A DNA stretch of 21,559 nt from a virus. How positions within the stretch are numbered: the stretch's first letter is position 1; each line of letters opens with the position of its first letter. Shown here piece after piece: positions 14,259 through 20,125 of this stretch. The DNA lies in IMG/VR virus record IMGVR_UViG_3300047548_000327, positions 1 through 21,559 of that record. One strand, written 5' to 3'. Made by a program: the position numbers and the translations under genes. The notes under the pieces are model-generated. The model saw only the letters and a list, made by a program, of their open reading frames with translations, was not told the origin of the DNA and did no database searches.

Positions 14259-14346
14259 CTGTAAAGATTATACACGTAGAAGTTGAAATGGAAAAATGGG
14301 GGCCTGCTGTAAATTTTACTCGCGTAAAAGTTGAAATGGAAAAATG
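14259..14346 (-). repeat. Two 40-bp direct repeats (48-bp period), candidate leftward promoter/operator pair
   Basis: Copies lie at 14259-14298 and 14307-14346 and match at 34 of 40 positions. Their last 19 bases (AAGTTGAAATGGAAAAATG on the plus strand) are identical. Read leftward, copy 1 carries a perfect TATAAT (14272-14267) and copy 2 a TAAAAT two bases away from the equivalent place, each preceded by CATTTTTCCATTTCAACTT in place of a normal -35. Copy 2 also holds the dyad TTTTAC-TCGC-GTAAAA. This suggests tandem activator-dependent promoters for the terminase operon, or a repressor operator pair. Confidence 0.55.
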
Positions 14347-14526
14347 ACCCTGTAGTGAAACAGTCTGCCTACAAATGGCCGGGGCCTATGCCAAGCCAAT
14401 CCATGTGCCCCCCGGAGTACCCCTCCCTCAGCCTCTTTCGCGTCATCGTCATCCGCTTTTGCGCCGCGCATGGCGCGCGTGGCCGCACACTAGACAACGC
14501 CTAAACCCGCCTGAAAACGAGCTGAT

Positions 14527-14555
14527 TTGACAGTCTGGGACGTTCCTGCCATATT
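14527..14555 (+). promoter_or_regulatory. Sigma70-like early promoter, rightward
   Basis: A perfect TTGACA (14527-14532), 17-base spacer and CATATT (14550-14555; four of six) give a probable start near 14562 and a leader of about 75 bases before the 90-aa gene. It faces away from the terminase operon, as expected for the early rightward promoter. Confidence 0.65.
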
Positions 14556-14582
14556 GGGCTCATCGAAGCACACCGCTTCGGT

Positions 14583-14616
14583 GGCCCCCAAAAGGGCCGG
14601 GTCAACCAAGGCCCTT
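14583..14616 (+). promoter_or_regulatory. Mutually exclusive hairpins in the early mRNA leader
   Basis: Three segments compete: GGCCC (14583-14587), AAGGGCC (14592-14598) and GGCCCTT (14610-14616). The second can pair with the first (5 bp, 6-base loop) or with the third (7 bp, 11-base loop). The second hairpin ends about 20 bases before the 90-aa gene start. This could be an attenuator or protein-binding leader, but there is no T-run and the function is speculative. Confidence 0.3.
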
Positions 14617-14637
14617 GCTGATTGAAAGTACGTGAAT

Positions 14638-14910
14638 ATGGATAACTCCAAGCTCGTGTGGATGCAGGTCGAAATCTCGGACCTCACCGCTGACAACCAG
14701 AAGCTCTACGCCGCTCTCAAGAAGGCGCAGGAGCAGACGGCGAAGATCAGGGCTGACTTCGAAGAGGCCGTGCGCAAGCAGGCTTCCGCGATGATCCCCG
14801 AGGGTCATACCCTCGCCTTCGGCTACCGTTTCGGTAGGTTGTCGGTTGCAGCCGTCCCGGTCGAAAAGCCGAAGGCTGCCGCGAAGAACGTGTTCAAGCT
14901 CGGCAAGTGA
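14638..14910 (+). CDS. Small coiled-coil protein, first gene of rightward unit (90 aa)
   Basis: MDNSKLVWMQVEISDLTADN begins a helical, heptad-rich segment (QKLYAALKKAQEQTAKIRAD, FEEAVRKQASAM) of about 50 residues. It is followed by a small beta region (GHTLAFGYRFGRLSVAAVPV) and a Lys/Ala tail ending FKLGK. GTG 14632 would add two residues; ATG 14638 is preferred. I recognise no named family. A strongly expressed early DNA-associated or host-interaction protein would fit its promoter-proximal place. A stable hairpin follows its stop. Confidence 0.65.
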   Translation: MDNSKLVWMQVEISDLTADNQKLYAALKKAQEQTAKIRADFEEAVRKQASAMIPEGHTLAFGYRFGRLSVAAVPVEKPKAAAKNVFKLGK

Positions 14911-14918
14911 CACGAACG

Positions 14919-14940
14919 GGAGGGGGTTCCGACCCCCTCC
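14919..14940 (+). other. Stable stem-loop after the 90-aa gene
   Basis: GGAGGGGG-TTCCGA-CCCCCTCC is a perfect 8-bp GC stem starting eight bases after the upstream stop. It is followed by TACATCCCCC and not by a T-run, so it is more likely an mRNA-stabilising or partial attenuating hairpin than a full terminator. The next gene starts 27 bases later. Confidence 0.55.
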
Positions 14941-14967
14941 TACATCCCCCAACAGGAGATAAAAGCT

Positions 14968-15141
14968 GTGTATGTCGTGACCTATTTTGCCGCCAATGGA
15001 CGGGAAACGTCTTCCTCGGCTCCCTCATGGAGCCGTGCGCTGGACAAGGCGTCAATGCTTGCCACCAAGCAGGCGAAGCCGCCTTTCCCGATCATCATCA
15101 AGGATGATCTCGGGCGGATCATTCACGAAATCAAAGGCTGA
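14968..15141 (+). CDS. Small early protein with GTG start (57 aa)
   Basis: Translation from GTG 14968 gives MYVVTYFAANGRETSSSAPS, then WSRALDKASMLATKQAKPPF and a short strand-rich end with IIIKDDLGRIIHEIKG. AGGAG at 14954-14958 stands nine bases before GTG. An in-frame ATG is lacking nearby; the ATG at 14972 is out of frame. A beta-alpha-beta layout is likely. Flanking hairpins on both sides make it a separate small transcript segment. Function unknown. Confidence 0.65.
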   Translation: MYVVTYFAANGRETSSSAPSWSRALDKASMLATKQAKPPFPIIIKDDLGRIIHEIKG

Positions 15142-15147
15142 ACTGGA

Positions 15148-15173
15148 GGGGCGGCGCAAGCCGCCCCTTTCTC
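15148..15173 (+). terminator. Hairpin terminator-like element
   Basis: GGGGCGGC-GCAA-GCCGCCCC forms an 8-bp stem capped by a GNRA-type tetraloop, followed by TTTCTCC. The short T-run makes it an intermediate-strength intrinsic terminator between the 57-aa and 33-aa genes. Confidence 0.65.
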
Positions 15174-15193
15174 CATCACAAGGATACTCGCAC

Positions 15194-15295
15194 ATGAACG
15201 ACTTCGCCTATCTCACGCTGCAACTCGTCAAGGTTGCCGCACTGTTCCTGAGTGCATGGGCACTCGTCTATGCCTTCATGCTTATCGCACCCTGA
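15194..15295 (+). CDS. Very small membrane protein (33 aa)
   Basis: MNDFAYLTLQLVKVAALFLS continues as AWALVYAFMLIAP and stops at 15293-15295. Residues about 8-31 make a single transmembrane helix with almost no soluble part. AGGA lies nine bases before ATG 15194. It sits between two terminators, the second very strong, which supports a real small transcription unit. Role unknown; single-helix early phage proteins often modulate host membrane functions. Confidence 0.55.
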   Translation: MNDFAYLTLQLVKVAALFLSAWALVYAFMLIAP

Positions 15296-15300
15296 TCACA

Positions 15301-15328
15301 ACCCCAGCCCTCGCGGCTGGGGTTTTTT
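15301..15328 (+). terminator. Strong rho-independent terminator
   Basis: ACCCCAGCC-CTCGC-GGCTGGGGT followed by TTTTTT: a 9-bp GC-rich stem, the last pair shared with the T-run. It begins five bases after the 33-aa gene stop and closes the first rightward transcription segment. Confidence 0.9.
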
Positions 15329-16142
15329 ATGTGCCACAGCGCGCGGCGCTGAGTGGCCTCGGACATGGTGGCCGCTACCACCCTACCTGAAGCACCACGA
15401 AACGGCTGTAGCCCCGGTCTGAGGCCCGCAAAATGCAAATGCTTGCGTGTGCACAATTGCTCGGCTGTCGCCTCGCCATACGTCGGGGGCCTATAGCTCA
15501 CGCGTGATAACAGCTAACTTTACAGGCAAATAGTGTAAACTTTGTAAAGTTCCGCTATTCAGTTGCTTACTTGGTTTTTGATAGTTGGGCGAAGTCATTG
15601 ATTTCATTGGTTTTTTGTCATGTGTAAATATAAATAAGCAAATTGGAGGTGGTCGGTGGGTACCAGCAAGGCATTGATTTCACGGCACTATCTTGCAAAG
15701 GTCGACTAACTTTTAGTAACTTAACCGATTATGTTCCTAATACTTTACACTTTACACCAGGAAAACGCAGTAAAACCAGGGGGTTAGGCTTATATATATA
15801 TATTATTTCAGTTAGATAATATAAATAATAACGGTTTTTGATGGTCATTGGACACCAAATTTTAAGTCGAGAACAAAAGTAGAACGGTAGCTATGCGTCC
15901 CTTGCATACCTCCTTGGCTCCTACCCAACTTTACACTGGGACGTTCGTCCAAAAAATTTTTTAGTAGCACATTACCTCCAAAAACTTAGATAGTTTAGAT
16001 AGTTTGCTACTTTACACGCTAAGCCATTGGTTTTCCTACTATATTCACTATCTCTAATATGCCCCTCTCGCCCTGAATTTTTGCTACTTTACACTCCATT
16101 TTTGCTACTTTACACTCTTTTACACGACTTTAGGCCGCCGGT
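15329..16142. other. Gene-free AT-rich region, candidate replication origin or operator array
   Basis: I find no convincing gene in these 814 bases. The left part (15329-15500) is GC-rich and palindromic (GCGCGCGGCGC). From about 15510 it becomes AT-rich, with a TATATATATATTATT run near 15793, a tandem TTAGATAGT repeat (about 15986-16004) and most of the CTTTACAC/GTGTAAAG-type sites described separately. AT-rich melting DNA plus iteron-like sites is the classic look of an origin, but no initiator gene is present in the window to support it. A control region for the genes starting at 16209 is the alternative. Confidence 0.55.
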
Positions 16143-16346
16143 TTGACGCCGGGCCTGCCCCGTGGCATAATCGGGGCCGGGCCGAGCCCCGCCTAGAGGA
16201 AACTATACATGCAAAAGACGCATAGCTCAGAGGCCGTTGAGGCCGATATTTGTAAAGTTTGTAAACTTCCTATACTGCCTGTAGCCCGTGCGCGTATCTC
16301 GGATACCTGTATCACCTGTGGTGCTCACCACGCTAAGAGTGTAAAG
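15518..16346. repeat. Array of about a dozen CTTTACAC / GTGTAAAG-type sites
   Basis: Exact CTTTACAC occurs at 15743, 15750 (sharing one base), 15929, 16010, 16087 and 16108 on the plus strand, and GTGTAAAG at 16339. One-mismatch forms lie near 15518 (CTTTACAG), 15533 (GTGTAAAC), 15542 (TTGTAAAG), 15622 (GTGTAAAT), 16250 (TTGTAAAG) and 16259 (TTGTAAAC). Three are extended to 15 identical bases, TTTGCTACTTTACAC, at 16003-16017, 16080-16094 and 16101-16115. Two lie close upstream of the promoter at 16143 and three lie within the gene that follows. Confidence 0.75.
16143..16171 (+). promoter_or_regulatory. Sigma70-like promoter for the zinc-ribbon/ATPase operon
   Basis: TTGACG (16143-16148), a 17-base spacer and CATAAT (16166-16171) match consensus at five of six bases each. 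The expected start is near 16178, which lies within the loop of a GC hairpin (CGGGGC 16172-16177, GCCCCG 16186-16191); the hairpin may therefore act on DNA or only on upstream transcripts. CTTTACAC repeats end about 28 bases upstream of the -35. Confidence 0.75.
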
Positions 16347-16433
16347 TTTACCATCGTGCCCATGCACAAGAGCAACTATACAGTGGTCACTGACCGTGAC
16401 ACGCTGAAGCAACTTAACAAGAAGGGAGTATAG
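16209..16433 (+). CDS. Small zinc-ribbon protein (74 aa)
   Basis: The sequence MQKTHSSEAVEADICKVCKL has CxxC at Cys15/Cys18, and the second pair lies in DTCITCGAHH (Cys34/Cys37), giving a four-Cys zinc ribbon. The C-terminal part (VKFTIVPMHKSNYTVVTDRD) is strand-rich. AGAGGAAA lies about ten bases before ATG 16209. Its own coding sequence holds three of the TGTAAAG-type sites that also cluster upstream of its promoter, which hints that it or a partner may autoregulate. A small transcription regulator is plausible but not shown. Confidence 0.7.
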   Translation: MQKTHSSEAVEADICKVCKLPILPVARARISDTCITCGAHHAKSVKFTIVPMHKSNYTVVTDRDTLKQLNKKGV

Positions 16434-16434
16434 A

Positions 16435-16803
16435 ATGGGTAAGATTAACGGCGTCACCGCCCATGAGACCACTGTCGCTAACTGCCGTAGCTACGTGGAG
16501 CGTAGGGTTCCCTTCCATACGAGCAACAAGCAACTGTTCGGCTACTGGTGCGATAGCGGCGTCTACGCGGTCTTCAGCTATGGCCAGCACTGGCCGCTGT
16601 TCGTCTACGAGCCCACCACGGACAAGTGGTTCGCCAATGAGGACATGTACAGCACCACCACGTCCAAGCACTTCAGCAAGGCTCATCCGTTCAACGTGCC
16701 AACACCCACCAAACTCTCCTGCACCGCGATGAAGCAGCTTGTGGCCCAAGGCTATACCAAGCTGGTAGAGTGGCGGCTTGCTGGTAACGAGGTAACAGCA
16801 TGA
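16435..16803 (+). CDS. Conserved phage protein of unknown function (122 aa)
   Basis: MGKINGVTAHETTVANCRSY is followed by VERRVPFHTSNKQLFGYWCD, a Tyr/Trp-rich middle (FSYGQHWPLFVYEPTTDKWF) and a helical C-terminus (CTAMKQLVAQGYTKLVEWRL). The pattern 'v..y...r.pF..sn..L.g..........Y.VySYg.h.Pl.vyd...w..N..kyS.tTs.H...v.P' is one I associate with many lytic phages, without function. It starts one base after the zinc-ribbon stop and overlaps the next gene by ATGA. Confidence 0.75.
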   Translation: MGKINGVTAHETTVANCRSYVERRVPFHTSNKQLFGYWCDSGVYAVFSYGQHWPLFVYEPTTDKWFANEDMYSTTTSKHFSKAHPFNVPTPTKLSCTAMKQLVAQGYTKLVEWRLAGNEVTA

Positions 16804-16967
16804 ACAACTGGACAAAGGAAGAAATCGCCTTAACCCGCCGAGCATGGCTCATGTACGACATGGATGCCATCATGAAGCGCCACAATAAGTTTGAGCGTGT
16901 TAGTCGCTATGTGGCTCTCTCAGCCACAATGCTTGTCATTCTCGCAGCCATAGGAGTTCTGGTATGA
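16800..16967 (+). CDS. Small membrane protein (55 aa)
   Basis: The N-terminal 35 residues (MNNWTKEEIALTRRAWLMYD, then DAIMKRHNKFERV) are soluble and charged. A C-terminal transmembrane helix follows (YVALSATMLVILAAIGVLV). It probably sits as a tail-anchored inner-membrane protein. Both ends overlap neighbours by ATGA, which supports expression. Function unknown. Confidence 0.65.
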   Translation: MNNWTKEEIALTRRAWLMYDMDAIMKRHNKFERVSRYVALSATMLVILAAIGVLV

Positions 16968-17182
16968 CAACCATCACCCGTGCAGAACGCCGTCACCGCC
17001 GTGACCGCGCAGTAGCCTATGCTCGTCGCAAACTGCTCCAGTGGGGCGAAGCCCAAGCCGCCAAAGCCCCGTGGTGGGCCGACAACATGGCGAAATGCGA
17101 TTGCTGGATGTGCAACGGCGAAGCGCGATGGACGAAGCCCGCTGAGCGCAGGTACAAGCTACAGGTCGAAACGGGGGAATAA
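16964..17182 (+). CDS. Small basic protein with CxCxxC motif (72 aa)
   Basis: MTTITRAERRHRRDRAVAYA is strongly basic. The centre carries CDCWMCNGEARW (Cys45, Cys47, Cys50) and the end is RRYKLQVETGE. A CxCxxC-N-x-(A/P)-R arrangement recurs in small phage and bacterial proteins and may form a metal knuckle that binds nucleic acid. It overlaps the 55-aa gene by ATGA and is followed by a 67-base gap before the ATPase. Confidence 0.7.
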   Translation: MTTITRAERRHRRDRAVAYARRKLLQWGEAQAAKAPWWADNMAKCDCWMCNGEARWTKPAERRYKLQVETGE

Positions 17183-17249
17183 CCCCCGTCGCGGTGTCAT
17201 GCACCGCCTGATGAGACCATAACAACCACAACCAACAGGAAGATACGCA

Positions 17250-18305
17250 ATGCGTCCTGAACTGCTCAAGTCCACGCTCAAGGCCATCTACAACAGCAAC
17301 AAGCGGTCGGTGATCATCGAAGGTGCGCCCGGTGGCGGCAAGACCTCACTGGTGCGCGATACGGCGGCTGATCTGGCCGGAACCAGTTCCTACAACTACG
17401 TGGGTTCCTGTCAGGTGTTTGGCGACAACTTGTTCGGTTACGTCGAGAAGCACATGCCCACCATGGTGGTCGAGGACTTCGGTATCCCTGACATGCTCAA
17501 CACGCAGAGCAATACGTTTGGCTACAAGGTGCCCGATTGGTTCCCTGCCGAGTACAGGGACGACCTGCCGGAACGGGGGTTTATCTGCTTCGATGACCGC
17601 AACCAGTGCGGTGCTGAGTTGCAGAAGGTACTCGCCAACGTCCAGCAAGCCCGTAACCTCCATGGTGTGCGGATGAAGGACGGCTGGATGGTGGTGTCCA
17701 CTGGCAACCGCCAGAAGGACCGTGCTGGTGCCAACAAGGTGCTCAGCCACCTCTCGGACCGTGAGACCACCTACGAGTACGAGACGCACCTTGACGACTG
17801 GACGAAGTGGGCCATTGACCATAACGTGCAGCCTGAGCTTATCAGCTTCATCCGGTTCAAGCCCGCCATGCTGCATGACTTCGACCCTCAGCGCGATAAG
17901 AACCCCACTCCGCGTTCGTGGGTTGAGGGTGTCGCTGCCATGATCGGCAACGTGCCGCCTGAAGCCGAGTACGAGACGTTCAAGGGTGCCGTGGGTGAAG
18001 GCCCTGCGGCTGAGTTCACTGGCTTCCTGCGCATCTGGCGCAAGCTGCCCAATCCTGACGCTATCCTGCTCAACCCGGCAACGGCGGAAGTACCGAAAGA
18101 GCCGAGCACCCTGTACGCTCTCGCTGGTTCACTGGCGTCCAAGGCCACTGTGGCCAATCTGGATCGTGTGGTGACGTATGTCGAGCGTATGCCGCCTGAG
18201 TTCAGTGTGCTGTCCATCAGCCTTGCCTGTCGTCGTGACCCTTCACTTGCCTCAACGTCAGCCTTCGCGAAATGGGCTGTGGCGCATCAGGACGTATTAT
18301 TCTGA
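17250..18305 (+). CDS. MoxR-type AAA+ ATPase (351 aa)
   Basis: Walker A is GAPGGGKTS (25-33, Lys31). Walker B is FICFDDR (111-117), with Asp where MoxR proteins usually have Glu. Sensor 1 is VVSTGNRQ (Asn153), and Arg171 in SHLSDRE follows as a likely arginine finger. The C-terminal half is helical with PTPRSWVEGVAAMIGN. MoxR ATPases act with VWA-domain partners to remodel or mature target protein complexes, and here a VWA-like metallopeptidase gene lies 2.6 kb downstream in the same direction with a DUF3150-like gene between. AGGAAG gives the ribosome site. Loss of the usual Walker B Glu may lower hydrolysis. Target unknown. Confidence 0.88.
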   Translation: MRPELLKSTLKAIYNSNKRSVIIEGAPGGGKTSLVRDTAADLAGTSSYNYVGSCQVFGDNLFGYVEKHMPTMVVEDFGIPDMLNTQSNTFGYKVPDWFPAEYRDDLPERGFICFDDRNQCGAELQKVLANVQQARNLHGVRMKDGWMVVSTGNRQKDRAGANKVLSHLSDRETTYEYETHLDDWTKWAIDHNVQPELISFIRFKPAMLHDFDPQRDKNPTPRSWVEGVAAMIGNVPPEAEYETFKGAVGEGPAAEFTGFLRIWRKLPNPDAILLNPATAEVPKEPSTLYALAGSLASKATVANLDRVVTYVERMPPEFSVLSISLACRRDPSLASTSAFAKWAVAHQDVLF

Positions 18306-18400
18306 TGGTTGACGATACAATCGCCGCTTATTGGGTTGGTATCGCCCTAGGTTTCGTCATCGGCTTCTCTGCCGCTATGGCGTTGCGTGGTATTCTATAA
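18305..18400 (+). CDS. Very small membrane protein (31 aa)
   Basis: Translation from ATG 18305, which shares one base with the ATPase stop (TGATG), gives MVDDTIAAYWVGIALGFVIG followed by FSAAMALRGIL. Nearly the whole protein is one transmembrane helix with an acidic N-terminus, and a GxxxG-like GIALG packing motif is present. It is immediately followed by a perfect palindrome. Role unknown. Confidence 0.55.
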   Translation: MVDDTIAAYWVGIALGFVIGFSAAMALRGIL

Positions 18401-18404
18401 CAAC

Positions 18405-18428
18405 GTGGTGGGGCTATAGCCCCACCAC
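18405..18428. terminator. Perfect 24-bp palindrome, possible bidirectional hairpin
   Basis: GTGGTGGGGCTA is directly followed by its exact reverse complement TAGCCCCACCAC. As RNA it would form a 10-bp GC-rich stem with a four-base TATA loop. It begins four bases after the 31-aa stop. No T-run follows, so termination is uncertain; mRNA 3'-end protection or a protein-binding site are alternatives. Confidence 0.5.
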
Positions 18429-18472
18429 TCCTGCCGCTAGTGCTGTCATGCAGCATTGCCGGGAGGAGTGGC

Positions 18473-18676
18473 ATGGATACGTATTTCAACATCGAGAAAG
18501 CCATACAGGCAACGGATGGGTATGACGCCTATCAGCGGCTGTTTGCGGCATGGGCCAAGGCGTACGTTGAGCCGAAAACACGGCGCTTCATCATGTTCGC
18601 TGATTTTGTGCGACACTACTATCCCGAGATTTACAACAGGGCACGGGCTTATGCCCGTGTGATGGGTGATCTATGA
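18473..18676 (+). CDS. Duplicated small-gene family A, copy 1 (67 aa)
   Basis: Start MDTYFNIEKAIQATDGYDAY at ATG 18473 follows GGGAGGAG. The rest is helical with FIMFADFVRHYYPEIYNRAR and a tail AYARVMGDL. Copy 2 at 18849 has the same length of 67 and shares the frame KAI...DG..A...L...W...Y...F..F..YV....(Y)NR..AYAR..G. No known domain was recognised. Stop and next start overlap as ATGA. It forms the first half of an A-B-A'-B' arrangement. Confidence 0.7.
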   Translation: MDTYFNIEKAIQATDGYDAYQRLFAAWAKAYVEPKTRRFIMFADFVRHYYPEIYNRARAYARVMGDL

Positions 18677-18852
18677 GCGAGGAAATCAAGCTGGTGTTGC
18701 AGTTCATGCGGGCTACGATGCGCAAGAGCGACAGCGACAAGCTGTGGCAGTCATATCTGGCCGATCAGACCTATCGGACATTGCTGGATCACATCAGACT
18801 GAAACATCCTGATGTGTGGTTCAGGTTCCAATCATGGAAGGCTGCACGATGA
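18673..18852 (+). CDS. Duplicated small-gene family B, copy 1 (59 aa)
   Basis: MSEEIKLVLQFMRATMRKSD starts a fully helical 59-aa protein that ends DVWFRFQSWKAAR. Copy 2 at 19052 is also 59 aa and ends with LWFKWLAWKAAR plus a short tail, and both share an acidic N-terminal amphipathic helix. It overlaps family A genes on both sides by ATGA. Function unknown; the strict pairing with A suggests that the products act together. Confidence 0.65.
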   Translation: MSEEIKLVLQFMRATMRKSDSDKLWQSYLADQTYRTLLDHIRLKHPDVWFRFQSWKAAR

Positions 18853-19052
18853 GCAGACTGTGGGACATTGCCAAGGCCATCAGGGAAGTGGACGGTAACG
18901 AAGCGGTCAACAAGCTGTATGACGAGTGGCTGGCCGAATACTACCTTGTCGAGAGCGAGGAGTTCATGGCGTTCCAGCACTACGTACAGATCAAACACCG
19001 CGACAAGTACAACCGATATGTAGCTTATGCACGGCTACAGGGGTGGATGTGA
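18849..19052 (+). CDS. Duplicated small-gene family A, copy 2 (67 aa)
   Basis: ATG 18849 (MSRLWDIAKAIREVDGNEAV) is used because it overlaps the B1 stop as ATGA; a frame extension upstream to 18816 is redundant with B1. The second half (FMAFQHYVQIKHRDKYNRYV, then AYARLQGWM) lines up residue for residue with copy 1 at 18473. It ends TGATG into B2. Confidence 0.7.
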   Translation: MSRLWDIAKAIREVDGNEAVNKLYDEWLAEYYLVESEEFMAFQHYVQIKHRDKYNRYVAYARLQGWM

Positions 19053-19231
19053 TGGAGTTCGGTGAAGCAGTGCTGTTCGCCAAGTTCCTGCGTGAGCATG
19101 TGAAGGGAAGCAAAAGCTATCTTAATCTAAAGCATAGCACGGCGGAGCGATTCCAAAAGGAAGAACCCGGCCTCTGGTTCAAGTGGCTGGCATGGAAAGC
19201 GGCTCGTCAGCATAAGTTGACAGATGTGTGA
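19052..19231 (+). CDS. Duplicated small-gene family B, copy 2 (59 aa)
   Basis: MEFGEAVLFAKFLREHVKGS starts at ATG 19052, sharing a base with the A2 stop. The frame is open further upstream to 18926, but that part is out of frame within A2. The C-terminal LWFKWLAWKAARQHKLTDV parallels the end of B1. A gap of 45 bases with a new AGGAG site follows. Confidence 0.65.
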   Translation: MEFGEAVLFAKFLREHVKGSKSYLNLKHSTAERFQKEEPGLWFKWLAWKAARQHKLTDV

Positions 19232-19276
19232 AGTTCTGTCATACTAAAACAAAAACACCAACAACAGGAGAAGACA

Positions 19277-20125
19277 ATGCACCTCAACGACCGTGCGCTG
19301 CTTGTGCAGCTAAACATCTCGCAGTGGACAGCCCGCAAGTTCGACAAGCGCGTCACCAAGGACGTAGCCAACGCTCATAGCGTGGTGGAAGCCGTGGGGC
19401 GCTATAACAAGTCGCTGCTGCCCATGAACGACCAGCTTGATCTGGTCCACAAGAAAGCCAACAGCATCCGCGCCGAGTTCTACCAGAACACGCTGCCGTG
19501 GGGTATCGAAGGGACACAGCTTCTGCCCACGTCGAACTACCTTGAGTTCATGACCAAGTTCCGCAAGTACAAGGGCGAGTGGCAGTGGCTCACTCAGGCG
19601 TTCTGCATGAACTACGAGAGCTACATCGAAGACGCTCGTCGGACACTGGGTTCGCTGTTCAACGCCGAGGATTATCCGCATCCGACAGCCATCGAAAGCA
19701 AGTTCAAGATGGACTTGGCGGTGTTCCCGGTGCCCAGCACCGACTTCCGCGTCAGCATTGCCAGTGACGAACTGAACCGCATCCAGCAGGACGTGGAGCG
19801 CCGTGTGCAGGAAGCAAGTGCTTCCGCAATGAAAGACGTATGGCAGCGTCTCTATGACAAGGTGAAACATATTGAGGAGCGTCTGGCTAACCCCAGCGCG
19901 GTGTTCCGTGACACAATGCTGGAGAATGCCCGTGAATTGTGTGAGTTGCTGCCGCGTCTCAACTTCGCTGATGATCCGACACTGGAGCAGATGCGCCGTG
20001 AGGTGGAGAGCAAGCTGATTAGCTATCACCCTGATGCTCTGCGCAATGATCCTGACCTGCGGCGCGATACTGCTGCCAAGGCGAAGGAAATCATGGATCG
20101 TATGGCTGTGTTCATGGGGCAGTGA
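19277..20125 (+). CDS. DUF3150-like protein of the MoxR-VWA module (282 aa)
   Basis: MHLNDRALLVQLNISQWTAR opens a mostly helical protein. Other segments are SLLPMNDQLDLVHKKANSIR, FYQNTLPWGIEGTQLLPTSN and a long charged helical stretch DELNRIQQDVERRVQEASAS. The opening 'l...lnIs.Wtark.Dk.vt.ev' and the 'tlpw...G..llp..ny..f' motif match my memory of DUF3150 proteins, found between MoxR-type ATPases and VWA-like metallopeptidases in phages. A role as adaptor or substrate linker is an inference. AGGAG lies six bases before ATG 19277. A shadow frame on the minus strand is ignored. Confidence 0.78.
   Translation: MHLNDRALLVQLNISQWTARKFDKRVTKDVANAHSVVEAVGRYNKSLLPMNDQLDLVHKKANSIRAEFYQNTLPWGIEGTQLLPTSNYLEFMTKFRKYKGEWQWLTQAFCMNYESYIEDARRTLGSLFNAEDYPHPTAIESKFKMDLAVFPVPSTDFRVSIASDELNRIQQDVERRVQEASASAMKDVWQRLYDKVKHIEERLANPSAVFRDTMLENARELCELLPRLNFADDPTLEQMRREVESKLISYHPDALRNDPDLRRDTAAKAKEIMDRMAVFMGQ

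Larger units (their letters stand above)
14199..14637. promoter_or_regulatory. Divergent control region between late (left) and early (right) units
   Basis: About 440 bases without a gene separate the leftward terminase operon from the rightward early genes. It holds a pair of 40-bp direct repeats with leftward -10-like boxes (14259-14346), a rightward sigma70-like promoter (14527-14555) and alternative GC hairpins in its leader (14583-14616). A TTGACA on the minus strand (14234-14229) lies too close to the TerS start to be an ordinary promoter. Between 14347 and 14526 I see only a GC-rich palindromic patch around GCGCCGCGCATGGCGCGCG. Confidence 0.65.

Noticed and set aside
15329-15500. tRNA or other structured RNA in the GC-rich part of the gap
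   Set aside because: No cloverleaf, CCA end or T-arm signature could be drawn by eye.
15268-15501. Minus-strand frame of 77 codons with GTG start
   Set aside because: The sequence looks orderly in places, but the start has no ribosome site, it reads across a strong plus-strand terminator and the 33-aa gene, and no domain is recognised. Could be revisited if conserved.
15518-16346. CRISPR array
   Set aside because: Repeats are 8-15 bp, occur on both strands and have irregular spacing, with no uniform spacers or cas genes.
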